This document shows, in pieces, positions 10,602 through 18,082 of a DNA stretch of 64,000 nt; position 1 is the first letter of the stretch; each line of letters begins with the position of its first letter. Where the stretch lies: NCBI GenBank assembly GCA_046732255.1, contig JBKPMR010000017.1, positions 95,626 to 159,625 of the forward strand, read 5' to 3'. The notes under the pieces were generated by a model. That model saw only the letters and a list, made by a program, of their open reading frames with translations, did no database searches and was not told where the DNA came from. The position numbers and the translations under genes were made by a program. This DNA comes from DATBLE01 sp046732255. Lineage in GTDB: Bacteria > Actinomycetota > Thermoleophilia > Gaiellales > Gaiellaceae.

Positions 10602-10698
10602 GATGAGCACAGAGAGGGACAGGAAGATGATGAGTACAGAGAGGGACAGGTCTGACAGACCTGTCCCCGGTTCCGCTTAAAGACCTGTCCCCGGTTCC
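10602..10698. repeat. composite GGGACAGGTCT-family palindromic repeat (two heads, two tails)
   Basis: Directly after ald there are two heads, GATGAGCACAGAGAGGGACAGG (10602-10623, in part) and the like sequence at 10629-10653, and two tails, AGACCTGTCCCCGGTTCC at 10658-10674 (with its first base shared) and 10681-10698. The second head and first tail form a perfect 12-base inverted repeat (GGGACAGGTCTG / CAGACCTGTCCC, 10643-10667) around one A. The order head-head-tail-tail looks like one element nested in or duplicated within another. The distal tail abuts the stop codon of the small minus-strand gene. Confidence 0.8.
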
Positions 10699-10829
10699 TA
10701 TGTCGACTTGCTCGCGCTCACGTCTTTCGTCGGCGAGAGCCGGACGACGAGCGCGGTCACGCCGGCGGCCAGTGCGATCACGGCGATCACGTACGCGGCC
10801 AGGCCGATGAAGGAGAGGACGGTGTGCAC
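10698..10829 (-). CDS. 43-residue single-pass membrane protein, unknown function
   Basis: A short minus-strand frame, GTG at 10829 to TAG at 10698. The peptide VHTVLSFIGLAAYVIAVIAL continues into a second hydrophobic run and ends with RLSPTKDVSASKST, so a single membrane helix (about residues 5-29) with a short polar tail. It has AGGAG four bases before the GTG, and TATTCT at 10844-10839 ends nine bases before it. The promoter hexamer overlaps that of the divergent deoB gene. No family is recognised. Coding is supported by the start context and by the clean hydrophobic/polar partition; it is too short for certainty. Confidence 0.55.
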   Translation of the reverse strand: MHTVLSFIGLAAYVIAVIALAAGVTALVVRLSPTKDVSASKST

Positions 10830-10837
10830 CCGGCTCC

Positions 10838-10844
10838 TAGAATA
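10838..10844. promoter_or_regulatory. overlapping back-to-back -10 hexamers (deoB / 43-aa gene)
   Basis: TAGAAT at 10838-10843 on the plus strand ends six bases before the deoB ATG. TATTCT at 10844-10839 on the minus strand ends nine bases before the GTG of the small membrane gene. The two hexamers share five positions, so one AT-rich heptamer could melt for transcription in both directions. Confidence 0.55.
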
Positions 10845-10849
10845 GCTCG

Positions 10850-12016
10850 ATGCCCAGAGCGTGCGTGATCGTGCTCGATGCGGTCGGTGCCGGCGAGCTG
10901 CCGGATGCGGCCGAGTTCGGAGACGAAGGCTCCGATACGCTCGGGAACGTCGCGCGGGCCGTCGGCGGACTGGACCTGCCCAACCTCGAGGCGCTCGGTC
11001 TCGGCAACGTGGAGGAGCTCGAAGGCTGCCCGCCGCAGGCCGGCGCGCCCGCCGTCGCCGGGAGGCTGATCGAGCGATCGAAGGGCAAGGACACGACCCT
11101 GGGGCACTGGGAGCTGATGGGGATCGTGACGCCGCAACCGCTCCCGACCTATCCGCACGGCTTCCCGCACGACGTGATCGACCCGTTCATGCACCGGACG
11201 GCGCGCGGCGTCCTCGGCAACAAGCCTGCGAGCGGCACAGAGATCATTCAGGAGCTCGGCGAGGAGCACCAGGAGACGGGCAAGTGGATCGTCTACACGT
11301 CCGCCGACTCGGTGTTCCAGATCGCCGCCCATGAGGAGACGATCCCGCTAGAGGAGCTCTACGACGCCTGCCGGTCGGCCCGCGAGATCCTGACCGGTAA
11401 GCACGCGGTCGGCCGGGTGATCGCCCGGCCGTTCATCGGCGAGCCGGGGAACTACGAGCGGACGCCGAACCGGCACGACTACTCGCTCGAGCCCCGAAAG
11501 CCGAACTACCTGACGCTGCTCCGCGAGGCGGGCGTCGCCGTCCACGGGGTCGGGAAGATCGGCGACATCTTCGCCCATCAGGACATCGACGAGAGCCACG
11601 CAACCAAGTCGAATGTGGAGGGGATCACGAAGACCGAGGAGCTGCTCCAGACCTTGGACGAGGGCTTCGTCTTCGTCAACCTGGTCGAGACCGACATGCT
11701 GTGGGGCCATCGGAACGACCCGATCAACTTCCACCGGTGTCTCCAGGACTTCGACCGGCGGCTGCCCGACCTGCTCGAGGCCTTGCGTCCCGGCGACCTG
11801 CTGATCGTCACCTCCGACCACGGCTGCGACCCGACCACCCCGTCCACGGACCACTCGCGCGAGCACGCACTGCTGCTCGCCTACGTGGCCGGCCGGAACG
11901 CGAACGGCGCCCGGCACGACGGCGAGTTCGCCGACGTCGGCGCAACCGTGAACGCGTGGCTGGGCGGGAAGGCGCCGGGTCGCTCGCTGCCGGGCCAGCC
12001 GATCGTCGAGAAGTGA
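10850..12016 (+). CDS. deoB: phosphopentomutase
   Basis: 388 residues, of the alkaline phosphatase superfamily. It converts (deoxy)ribose 1-phosphate to the 5-phosphate using two manganese ions. Metal ligands and the phosphorylated Thr are visible: LDAVGAGELPDA near residues 9-20, GSDTLGN near 28-34, and the C-terminal SDHGCDPTTPSTDHSREH cluster with its Asp/His ligands. Pairing with a pyrimidine-nucleoside phosphorylase two genes downstream makes a nucleoside salvage unit: phosphorolysis gives the sugar 1-phosphate that DeoB isomerises. Its stop overlaps the next GTG (GTGA). Confidence 0.95.
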   Translation: MPRACVIVLDAVGAGELPDAAEFGDEGSDTLGNVARAVGGLDLPNLEALGLGNVEELEGCPPQAGAPAVAGRLIERSKGKDTTLGHWELMGIVTPQPLPTYPHGFPHDVIDPFMHRTARGVLGNKPASGTEIIQELGEEHQETGKWIVYTSADSVFQIAAHEETIPLEELYDACRSAREILTGKHAVGRVIARPFIGEPGNYERTPNRHDYSLEPRKPNYLTLLREAGVAVHGVGKIGDIFAHQDIDESHATKSNVEGITKTEELLQTLDEGFVFVNLVETDMLWGHRNDPINFHRCLQDFDRRLPDLLEALRPGDLLIVTSDHGCDPTTPSTDHSREHALLLAYVAGRNANGARHDGEFADVGATVNAWLGGKAPGRSLPGQPIVEK

Positions 12017-12720
12017 CGGCGCTCAACGATCCTGCGCTCGTCCGGCACGACTACGCCGACGAGACACGGCTTTCCGCACGAATGGCCGCGCAGCAAAACG
12101 CCACCGGCCCCGACCCGCGCCAGGTCGCGTTCGAGGCGGTCGCCGAAGCCGAGCCGTCCCTGATTCTCGAGGTCGGCCCGGGCCGCGGCGAGCTCGCCGA
12201 GCGCATGGCGAGGGAGCTGGATGCCCGCGTGATCGGCGTCGACCAGTCCGAGCGAATGGTCGCACTCACACAGGAGCGTGGTGTGGAGGCGATCGTAGGA
12301 GACGTTGAGGACCTGCCGTTCCGCGATGGGATCTTCGACTGCGCCGTGGCGGCCTGGATGCTCTACCACGTCCCCAACCTCAACCGGGCGTTGCTCGAGT
12401 TACGGCGCGTGCTGCGGCCGCATGGGCGGTTGGTAGCCGTCACGAACAGCGTGGAGAGCCAGCGTGAGTTGTGGGATCTCATCGGCTACGAGCGGCGATA
12501 CAGCTTCGGTGCAGAGAACGGCGAAGGGGCATTGCTCCGACACTTCACGATCGTCGAGCGCCGAGACGTGCACGGAACCGTGACGTTCCCAGATCGTCAG
12601 GCAGCACACAGGTACGTCACCCACAGCCCCATGGCGGCGCACCTCGCGAATCGCCTGCCGCACTTCGACGGGCCGCTCGTCTGCTCACGGCACGTCGTCG
12701 TCTTCGTCTGCGAGCCGTGA
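12013..12720 (+). CDS. class I SAM-dependent methyltransferase
   Basis: 235 residues from a GTG that overlaps the deoB stop. Motif I is LILEVGPGRGELAERMA (about residues 49-66), the acidic end of strand 2 is GVDQSERMV, and motif II/post II is DVEDLPFRDGIFDCAVAAW followed by the LRRVLRPHGRLV segment, all as in the UbiE/Methyltransf_11 group. The substrate cannot be read from the sequence. Overlaps on both sides (GTGA twice) place it in the same unit as deoB and the phosphorylase gene, but a methyltransferase has no obvious role in nucleoside salvage. Confidence 0.85.
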   Translation: MTALNDPALVRHDYADETRLSARMAAQQNATGPDPRQVAFEAVAEAEPSLILEVGPGRGELAERMARELDARVIGVDQSERMVALTQERGVEAIVGDVEDLPFRDGIFDCAVAAWMLYHVPNLNRALLELRRVLRPHGRLVAVTNSVESQRELWDLIGYERRYSFGAENGEGALLRHFTIVERRDVHGTVTFPDRQAAHRYVTHSPMAAHLANRLPHFDGPLVCSRHVVVFVCEP

Positions 12721-14015
12721 TCCGCCCGGCCGAGCTGATCGAGCGGAAGCGCGACGGCGGCGAGCTCTCGGCCGATGAGATCCACGAGCTCGTCCTGGGC
12801 TACACGCGCGACGAGATCCCCGAGTACCAGCTGGCCGCGTTCCTGATGGCCGTCTACTTCCGCGGTCTCTCCGGTGCCGAGACGTTCGCGCTCACCGACG
12901 CGATGGTGGCGAGCGGCGAGACCATCGACCTCGGCACTGCGCTCGGCCGCCGGTCGGTCGACAAGCACTCGACCGGCGGCGTCGGAGACAAGACGTCGAT
13001 CGCCGTCGGGCCGATCGTGGCCGCATGCGGGGTCCCGTTCGGGAAGATGAGCGGACGCGGGCTCGGCCATACCGGCGGCACGATCGACAAGCTCGAGGCG
13101 ATCCCGGGGTACCGCGTGGAGCTGACGATCGAGCAGTTCGTCGAGCAGGTTCGCGAGATCGGGATCGCGATCATCGGGCAGACCGCCAACCTGGTGCCGG
13201 CCGACAAGCGGCTCTACGCGCTCCGTGACGTGACCGCGACCGTCGACAACATCTCCTTGATCGCGGCGAGCATCATGTCCAAGAAGCTCGCCGGCGGAGC
13301 CGACGCGATCGTGCTGGACGTGAAGGTCGGTGACGGCGCGTTCATGAAGACGATCGACGACGCACGCATGCTCGCCGAGGCGATGATCGAGCTCGGAACG
13401 CGCGCGGACCGCCGGGTGGTCTGCATGCTCACCGACATGGACCAGCCGCTCGGCGGGGCGGTCGGCAATGCGCTCGAGATCGGCGAGGCGGTGGCGACGA
13501 TCAAGGGCGAGGGGCCGGAGGACTTCTCGGAGCTCGTGCTGGCATCGGTTGCGCACCTCCTCGCGCTGTCCGATCTCGACGTGGACGAGTTCGCCGCCCG
13601 GAAGGTCGCCGAGCGCGCCGTCGCAGACGGATCGGCGCTGGCTGCGTACGAGCGCTGGGTCCGGGCACAGGGGGGCGATCCGGATTCGGACGTGCTCCCG
13701 CGGGCGGCGGTCGTGCGCGAGGTCCCGTCGCCGGGAACCGGCTTCGTCCAGCGGCTCGGCGCGATCGCGGTCGGGCACGCCGCTCTTCACCTCGGAGCCG
13801 GCCGGCGCACGAAGGAGGACGCGATCGATCACGCGGTCGGCGTCGTCTGCCGCAAGAAGCGCGGCGACGAGGTCGAGGTGGGCGAGGTGCTGGCGGAGGT
13901 GCACGCAGCGGACGACGCTTCCGCCGAGGCGGCGGCGGCCGAAGTGCTGGCCGCCTACGAGATCGGCGCCGAGCCGCCTCGGCCGCGCCGGATCGTGCTG
14001 GACACGATCGGCTAG
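12717..14015 (+). CDS. pdp: pyrimidine-nucleoside (thymidine) phosphorylase
   Basis: 432 residues. It cleaves uridine/thymidine with phosphate to base plus (deoxy)ribose 1-phosphate. The phosphate-binding signature KHSTGGVGDKTS is at about residues 81-92, SGRGLGHTGGTIDKLEAIPG near 113-132 covers the catalytic and base-binding region, and the C-terminal alpha/beta domain has the family's HLGAGRRTKEDAIDHAVG segment. The family shared with anthranilate phosphoribosyltransferase begins with RPAELIERKRDG. Whether it prefers thymidine only (DeoA) or both pyrimidines (Pdp) is not decided by sequence alone. The stop shares a base with the mutM start. Confidence 0.93.
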   Translation: MIRPAELIERKRDGGELSADEIHELVLGYTRDEIPEYQLAAFLMAVYFRGLSGAETFALTDAMVASGETIDLGTALGRRSVDKHSTGGVGDKTSIAVGPIVAACGVPFGKMSGRGLGHTGGTIDKLEAIPGYRVELTIEQFVEQVREIGIAIIGQTANLVPADKRLYALRDVTATVDNISLIAASIMSKKLAGGADAIVLDVKVGDGAFMKTIDDARMLAEAMIELGTRADRRVVCMLTDMDQPLGGAVGNALEIGEAVATIKGEGPEDFSELVLASVAHLLALSDLDVDEFAARKVAERAVADGSALAAYERWVRAQGGDPDSDVLPRAAVVREVPSPGTGFVQRLGAIAVGHAALHLGAGRRTKEDAIDHAVGVVCRKKRGDEVEVGEVLAEVHAADDASAEAAAAEVLAAYEIGAEPPRPRRIVLDTIG

Positions 14016-14860
14016 TGCCGGAGCTCCCGGAGGTCGAGACCGAGCGCGGCCGGCTGGCGGCGCGGATCGAGGGCCGGCGGATCGTCTCTGTCGCGATCGA
14101 CGACCCCCGCCTGACTCGCCCGGAAGACCCGGCGTGGACCGCCGTCAGGCTGTCGGGCGAACGAGTTGAGGCGGTCGAGCGACGCGGCAAGTACCTCGTC
14201 GTCCGACTCGATGGCGGGCAGGTGCTCCTCGTCCACCTCCGCATGACCGGCGGCTTCCGCTACGAACCTGCGTCGCATGAACGCGCCGTGCTCGAGCTCG
14301 ACGACGGCACGCGGATCGCCTACCGCGACCTGCGCCGCTTCGGGACGTGGCTCCTGCTCGAGCCCGAAGAGGCGGAGGCGCACCTGGCGCTCCGGCTCGG
14401 CCCGGAGCCCCTCGGCCGCCGGTTCACAACCGGGTTCCTGACGCAGCGGCTCCGCGGGCGGCGCGCCCCGATCAAGGCGGCGATCCTCGACCAGCGGACG
14501 GTGGCCGGCCTCGGGAACATCTACGCCGACGAGTCGCTCTGGCACGCGCGCATCCATCCGCTGCGGCCGGCCGGCGAGCTGTCGGCCGAGGAGGTAGCAC
14601 GCCTAAGAGACGGGATCCGCCGTGCCCTGCGACTCGGCATCCGCCGCCAGGGCGCCGATCTCGGCGACGGCACGTATGCGGGCGGCCGAATGCAACACGA
14701 GTTCCGCGTCTACGGCCGTGCGGGGGAACCATGCGACCGCTGCGGGACCCCGATCGCGAAGACACGCGCAGGAGGCCGGGGGACCTGGTACTGCCCGACG
14801 TGTCAGTCCGCAGCCGGTGCCGGGCAAAGCCCGACACCGACGCAGAGGCGAGCATTCTAA
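14015..14860 (+). CDS. mutM: formamidopyrimidine-DNA glycosylase
   Basis: 281 residues starting with the invariant PELPEVE (Pro1 nucleophile after Met removal, Glu2 and Glu5). RRGKYLV near residues 54-60 supplies the catalytic Lys, the helix-two-turn-helix contains AGLGNIYADE near 162-172, and the C-terminal zinc finger is CDRCG ... YCPTC near 243-264. It excises 8-oxoguanine and formamidopyrimidines and nicks the abasic site. Its GTG overlaps the preceding TAG by one base. The tail after the zinc finger is about 15 residues longer than the minimal family. Confidence 0.94.
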   Translation: MPELPEVETERGRLAARIEGRRIVSVAIDDPRLTRPEDPAWTAVRLSGERVEAVERRGKYLVVRLDGGQVLLVHLRMTGGFRYEPASHERAVLELDDGTRIAYRDLRRFGTWLLLEPEEAEAHLALRLGPEPLGRRFTTGFLTQRLRGRRAPIKAAILDQRTVAGLGNIYADESLWHARIHPLRPAGELSAEEVARLRDGIRRALRLGIRRQGADLGDGTYAGGRMQHEFRVYGRAGEPCDRCGTPIAKTRAGGRGTWYCPTCQSAAGAGQSPTPTQRRAF

Positions 14861-14880
14861 GTGTGAGCAGGCCCCCAGAC

Positions 14881-14886
14881 TAGACT
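14881..14886 (+). promoter_or_regulatory. TAGACT, probable -10 of leaderless recO
   Basis: TAGACT ends six bases before the GTG of recO in the 32-base gap after mutM. No Shine-Dalgarno sequence lies between it and the start, so recO is probably transcribed without a leader, separately from mutM. Confidence 0.5.
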
Positions 14887-14892
14887 CGAAGC

Positions 14893-15630
14893 GTGGGTCG
14901 GAGCTACAAGACGGAAGCGGTCGTGCTCCGCTCGATCCGGTACGCCGAGGCCGACCGCATCCTGCACCTCTACACGGCCGACCGCGGCCGGGTGGGGGCG
15001 ATCGCGAAGGGGATCCGAAAGACGACCTCGCGGGTGGGCGGCCGGCTGGAGCCGCTCGGGCACGTGGAGCTCGTGCTCCACCAGGGCAGCGGGGAGCTCC
15101 ATACGGTCACCGGCGTCGAGCTGATCCGCCCGCACAGCGCGACGCGCGGCGATTCCTACCGGCTCTCGGTGGGGCTCGTCGGCGCCGAGGCGATGCTCCG
15201 GCTGTTCACCGAGCAGGAGGCGAACGACCGCGCGTTCGCCGCGCTCACGCGGTTCCTCGACCTCCTCGACTCGGCCCCGCGTGGGCTCCGACCGGATCTC
15301 GACCCGCTGGGGCTGGCCTTTCAGCTCAAGCTCCTCTGGCTCGCGGGCTACCACCCGCACCTCGGCAGCTGCGCCGAGTGCGGCTCCGAAGGCCCGTTGG
15401 TCGCGTACTCGGCGCGGGCGGGCGGGACAGTCTGCGCGACGTGCGGTACCGGGGCGCTCGCCCTCTCGGGGGCGGGGCTCGCCGCACTGGAAGCACTCCT
15501 GCGCAGTCCACTCGCCGACGCCTGGTCGGCCGGCCTCTCCGAGCGTGCGGCTCGAGATGTGCTCGCGACGATCACCGCCTCCTACGAGGAGCACGGCGGC
15601 TTCCGGCTGCGGACCCTGAAAGCGGGATGA
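14893..15630 (+). CDS. recO: DNA repair protein RecO
   Basis: 245 residues. RecO helps load RecA onto SSB-coated DNA and anneals strands, in the RecFOR pathway. The N-terminal OB fold is clear (YKTEAVVLRSIRYAEADRIL, GAIAKGIRK, then LEPLGHVELVLH), followed by the helical region and a four-Cys zinc motif around residues 161-191 (CAECG ... CATCG). The GTG start directly follows a TANNNT hexamer. It overlaps the downstream GNAT gene by ATGA. Confidence 0.92.
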   Translation: MGRSYKTEAVVLRSIRYAEADRILHLYTADRGRVGAIAKGIRKTTSRVGGRLEPLGHVELVLHQGSGELHTVTGVELIRPHSATRGDSYRLSVGLVGAEAMLRLFTEQEANDRAFAALTRFLDLLDSAPRGLRPDLDPLGLAFQLKLLWLAGYHPHLGSCAECGSEGPLVAYSARAGGTVCATCGTGALALSGAGLAALEALLRSPLADAWSAGLSERAARDVLATITASYEEHGGFRLRTLKAG

Positions 15631-16046
15631 GGCGTTCGCTGGACGGCGGCTACGAGCTGGACGACGATCCCGCCAGGATCGACGTCGATGCGGTCCACGC
15701 GTTCCTGACGCAGTCGTACTGGGCGGAGGGCCGGTCGCGCGAGACGGTCGAGCGGCTCATCCGGGAGGCACAGCGGGTTGTCGGCCTGTACCACGAGGGC
15801 CGCCAGGTCGGGTTCTGCCGCGCGGTGTCGGACGACGCGTCGCTGACGTACCTGGCCGACGTCTACGTCCTGCCCGAGCACCGCGGCCGCGGGCTCGGCG
15901 TCGAGCTCGTCCGCGAGATGATCGACAACGGCCCGTACGCGCGGCGACGCTGGCTGCTACACACCCGCGACGCCCACGAGCTCTACCGGCGCTTCGGCTT
16001 CGGCCCCCCGAACGAGCGACTGATGGAGCGGCCCCCTGCTGCGTGA
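15627..16046 (+). CDS. GNAT family N-acetyltransferase
   Basis: 139 residues. The acetyl-CoA binding motif A is DVYVLPEHRGRGLGVELV (about residues 77-94), preceded by the ARG-like FCRAV strand and followed by the LHTRDAHELYRRFGFGP end that is characteristic of a GNAT subgroup similar to YjdJ/At1g-type acetyltransferases. The acceptor is unknown. The ATG overlaps the recO stop (ATGA), so it is co-translated with recO. Confidence 0.85.
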   Translation: MRRSLDGGYELDDDPARIDVDAVHAFLTQSYWAEGRSRETVERLIREAQRVVGLYHEGRQVGFCRAVSDDASLTYLADVYVLPEHRGRGLGVELVREMIDNGPYARRRWLLHTRDAHELYRRFGFGPPNERLMERPPAA

Positions 16047-16068
16047 CAGACGGCTGCTGACGATCGCC

Positions 16069-17379
16069 GTGGCGGCGTCGGTGGCGGTCGCGTTCGCCGA
16101 CTCGTCGATCGTCGTCCTCGCGCTCCCCGACCTGTATGGCGCGTTCGACACGACGATCGTCGGTGTCTCGTGGGTGATCACGTCCTACAACCTGGTCGTG
16201 GCGGTCGTCGCGGCCGCGATCGCCCTGCTCTCGCGGCGGCTCGACCCTCGCCGCTGGGCCAGGATCGGGCTGGTCCTGTTCACCGCGGCGTCGGTTGGGT
16301 GCGCCGCCTCGTGGAACCTCGCCGCGCTGATCACCTTCCGCTGCGTCCAGGGGCTCGGTGCGGCGTTCCTGCTGGCGACGTCGATCTCGCTGCTCGGCGG
16401 GCTGGTCGGATCGAACGAGCGTGGGATCGCATTGTGGACGCGCGTGGCGGTGCTCGGCGCGGCGCTCGGGCCGGTGCTCGGCGGCGTCCTGACGCAGCTT
16501 TTCGACTGGCGGGCGATTTTCGTGGTCCAGGCGCCGGTCGCAGGAGCGGCGCTGCTCGCGACGTGGCGCACGGGAGCACTACCGGCGGACGTGCCGCGAC
16601 GTCGCGGCCGCGGCGCGCTGGCCGCCGACACGGCCCTCGGGCTCGTGTTCGCGGCCCTGGTGGGGGCGCTCTTCCTTGCGGTGTTGCTCGTGATCACGGT
16701 CTGGGGGCTCGAGCCGATCGTCGGCGCCCTGGTGGTCAGCGCCCTGCCCGCGGCGACCATCGCCGCCCGCCCGCTCGCGCGGGGCGTGCCGGCGGTCACC
16801 GCCGTCGCCGGAGGCGTGCTCCTGCTCGCGCTCGGGCTGGTGGCGCTGGCGTTCCTGCCGCGGGTCTCGAACCTGCTGGTAGCGCTCGCGCTTGCGTTCT
16901 GCGGCCTCGGCCTCGGTCTCGCCGTTCCCGTGCTGACGGGCGTGGCGCTGCACCAGGATTCCGGTCTCGTCCGCAGCGGGGCGATCACCGTCGCCGCCCG
17001 CCATGCCGGGCTCGTCCTCGCCCTCGCCCTCGTCGCGCCGCTCCTCACCAGCTCGCTCGACGACGCCGGCCAGCGGGCGCTGCTCGGCGGAACGAAGACG
17101 ATCCTCGACGCGAACGTGCCGCTGCAGAAGAAGGTGCCGATCGCGCTCGCTCTGCGCGATGCGCTCCAATCGGCCCAGAAGGGCGAGGTCCCCGATCTCG
17201 GAAAGCCGTTCGACGACGCCGGCGCCCGGACGAACGACGACGTCCGGCACGCACGGAACTCGCTCGTGAACACGCTGGAGTCGGCGCTGACGCGGGGCTT
17301 CCGCTCGTCGTTCGCGCTCGCGGCGCTCTTCGCGCTCCTCGCCCTGATCCCGACCCTCCGGCTGCGGAGGACGGCGTGA
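16069..17379 (+). CDS. MFS transporter, DHA2-like
   Basis: At least 436 residues with about twelve or more hydrophobic helices; the first is ASVAVAFADSSIVVLALPDL and the motif-like WVITSYNLVVAV and VQGLGAAFLLATSISLL segments resemble drug/H+ antiporters of the DHA2 (EmrB/QacA) group. A polar insertion of about 75 residues (near 325-400) sits before the last helix. The GTG at 16069 falls inside the first helix; in-frame upstream codons encode LLRDRRLLTIAV, the expected cytoplasmic start, but only CTG codons (16036, 16039) are available there, the second overlapping the GNAT stop. The true start may therefore be CTG. Substrate unknown. Confidence 0.8.
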   Translation: MAASVAVAFADSSIVVLALPDLYGAFDTTIVGVSWVITSYNLVVAVVAAAIALLSRRLDPRRWARIGLVLFTAASVGCAASWNLAALITFRCVQGLGAAFLLATSISLLGGLVGSNERGIALWTRVAVLGAALGPVLGGVLTQLFDWRAIFVVQAPVAGAALLATWRTGALPADVPRRRGRGALAADTALGLVFAALVGALFLAVLLVITVWGLEPIVGALVVSALPAATIAARPLARGVPAVTAVAGGVLLLALGLVALAFLPRVSNLLVALALAFCGLGLGLAVPVLTGVALHQDSGLVRSGAITVAARHAGLVLALALVAPLLTSSLDDAGQRALLGGTKTILDANVPLQKKVPIALALRDALQSAQKGEVPDLGKPFDDAGARTNDDVRHARNSLVNTLESALTRGFRSSFALAALFALLALIPTLRLRRTA

Positions 17380-17789
17380 GACGCATCGCAGTCCTGCTCG
17401 CCGCCGCCCTGGCGCTGATCGTCGTCGAGCTCGCGCTCGGAGCCTTCCATTTCGGCAAGCCGAAACTCGCCGACCCGTGCACCTCGAAGCCCGCGTTCAA
17501 GGGCGGCGGCATCGACGGAGAGATCCAGCGGTTTGCGCTCAGCGGCCTGAACGGCGCCGCCTGCAAGCTGCACACGACGCGCGAGGAGCTCGTGCTGTCG
17601 TTCGTCCCCGCCGCGGGGACGAAACGAGTGCGCTGGGACCGGGCGACGATCGAGGACGCGCTCCGCTCCGGGTTCGATCGCGCGTTCGAGGAGACCGAGC
17701 AGCGCGGCGTGGCCGGCTTCGTGATCGGCCACATCCTCGAGGTCGTCCTCGGCGCTCCGCTCGACTACTTCCTCGACCTTTCCGACTAG
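17376..17789 (+). CDS. hypothetical membrane-anchored or secreted protein
   Basis: 137 residues from a GTG overlapping the MFS stop (GTGA). Residues 4-24 (RIAVLLAAALALIVVELAL) form an N-terminal signal anchor, followed by an extracytoplasmic part with two cysteines (DPCTSKPAF and GAACKLH), a charged segment (RWDRATIEDALRSGFDRAFEE) and a C-terminal hydrophobic helix (GFVIGHILEVVLGAPLDYFL). No family is recognised. Coupling to the transporter gene suggests a joint function, but this is inference only. Confidence 0.7.
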   Translation: MRRIAVLLAAALALIVVELALGAFHFGKPKLADPCTSKPAFKGGGIDGEIQRFALSGLNGAACKLHTTREELVLSFVPAAGTKRVRWDRATIEDALRSGFDRAFEETEQRGVAGFVIGHILEVVLGAPLDYFLDLSD

Positions 17790-17809
17790 CCCGTTCAAAC
17801 CGGGTCTGA

Positions 17810-18051
17810 GGGACAGTCCTCCAGCCGCGACCGAAACAGCCGGTGCGCCGCCCAAACAAGCCTTCTCGCGCCCCGGCTCTCGTCTCTTTCGACCGATTCA
17901 GGGGCTGTCCCTGAGACACGGCCGGGGCCGACGCGTCCGAGGGACAGTCCTCTGGGCGTGGCCGAAACAACCGAGCCGCCGCTCAACCAAGCGATCTTGC
18001 ACTGGCGCCGTCGTTCCTATCGGCGGGGTTCAGGGACTGTCCCTGAGACAC
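17810..18051. repeat. tandem pair of about 110-base units with GGGACAGTCC / GGACTGTCCC ends
   Basis: Unit 1 runs from GGGACAGTCC (17810-17819) to GGCTGTCCCTGAGACAC (ending 17919); unit 2 from GGGACAGTCC (17941-17950) to GGGACTGTCCCTGAGACAC (ending 18051). The units are spaced 131-132 bases apart and share internal words (GGCCGAAACA or GACCGAAACA; CAAACAAG or CAACCAAG; TCAGGG). Each unit has terminal inverted repeats, so it resembles a small non-coding palindromic element or MITE present twice. The right end (ACTGTCCC) resembles the AGACCTGTCCC tail of the other repeat family in this window. Confidence 0.75.
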
Positions 18052-18082
18052 CGCCGGAACGGACGTGACCGCTCGGGTCGGG

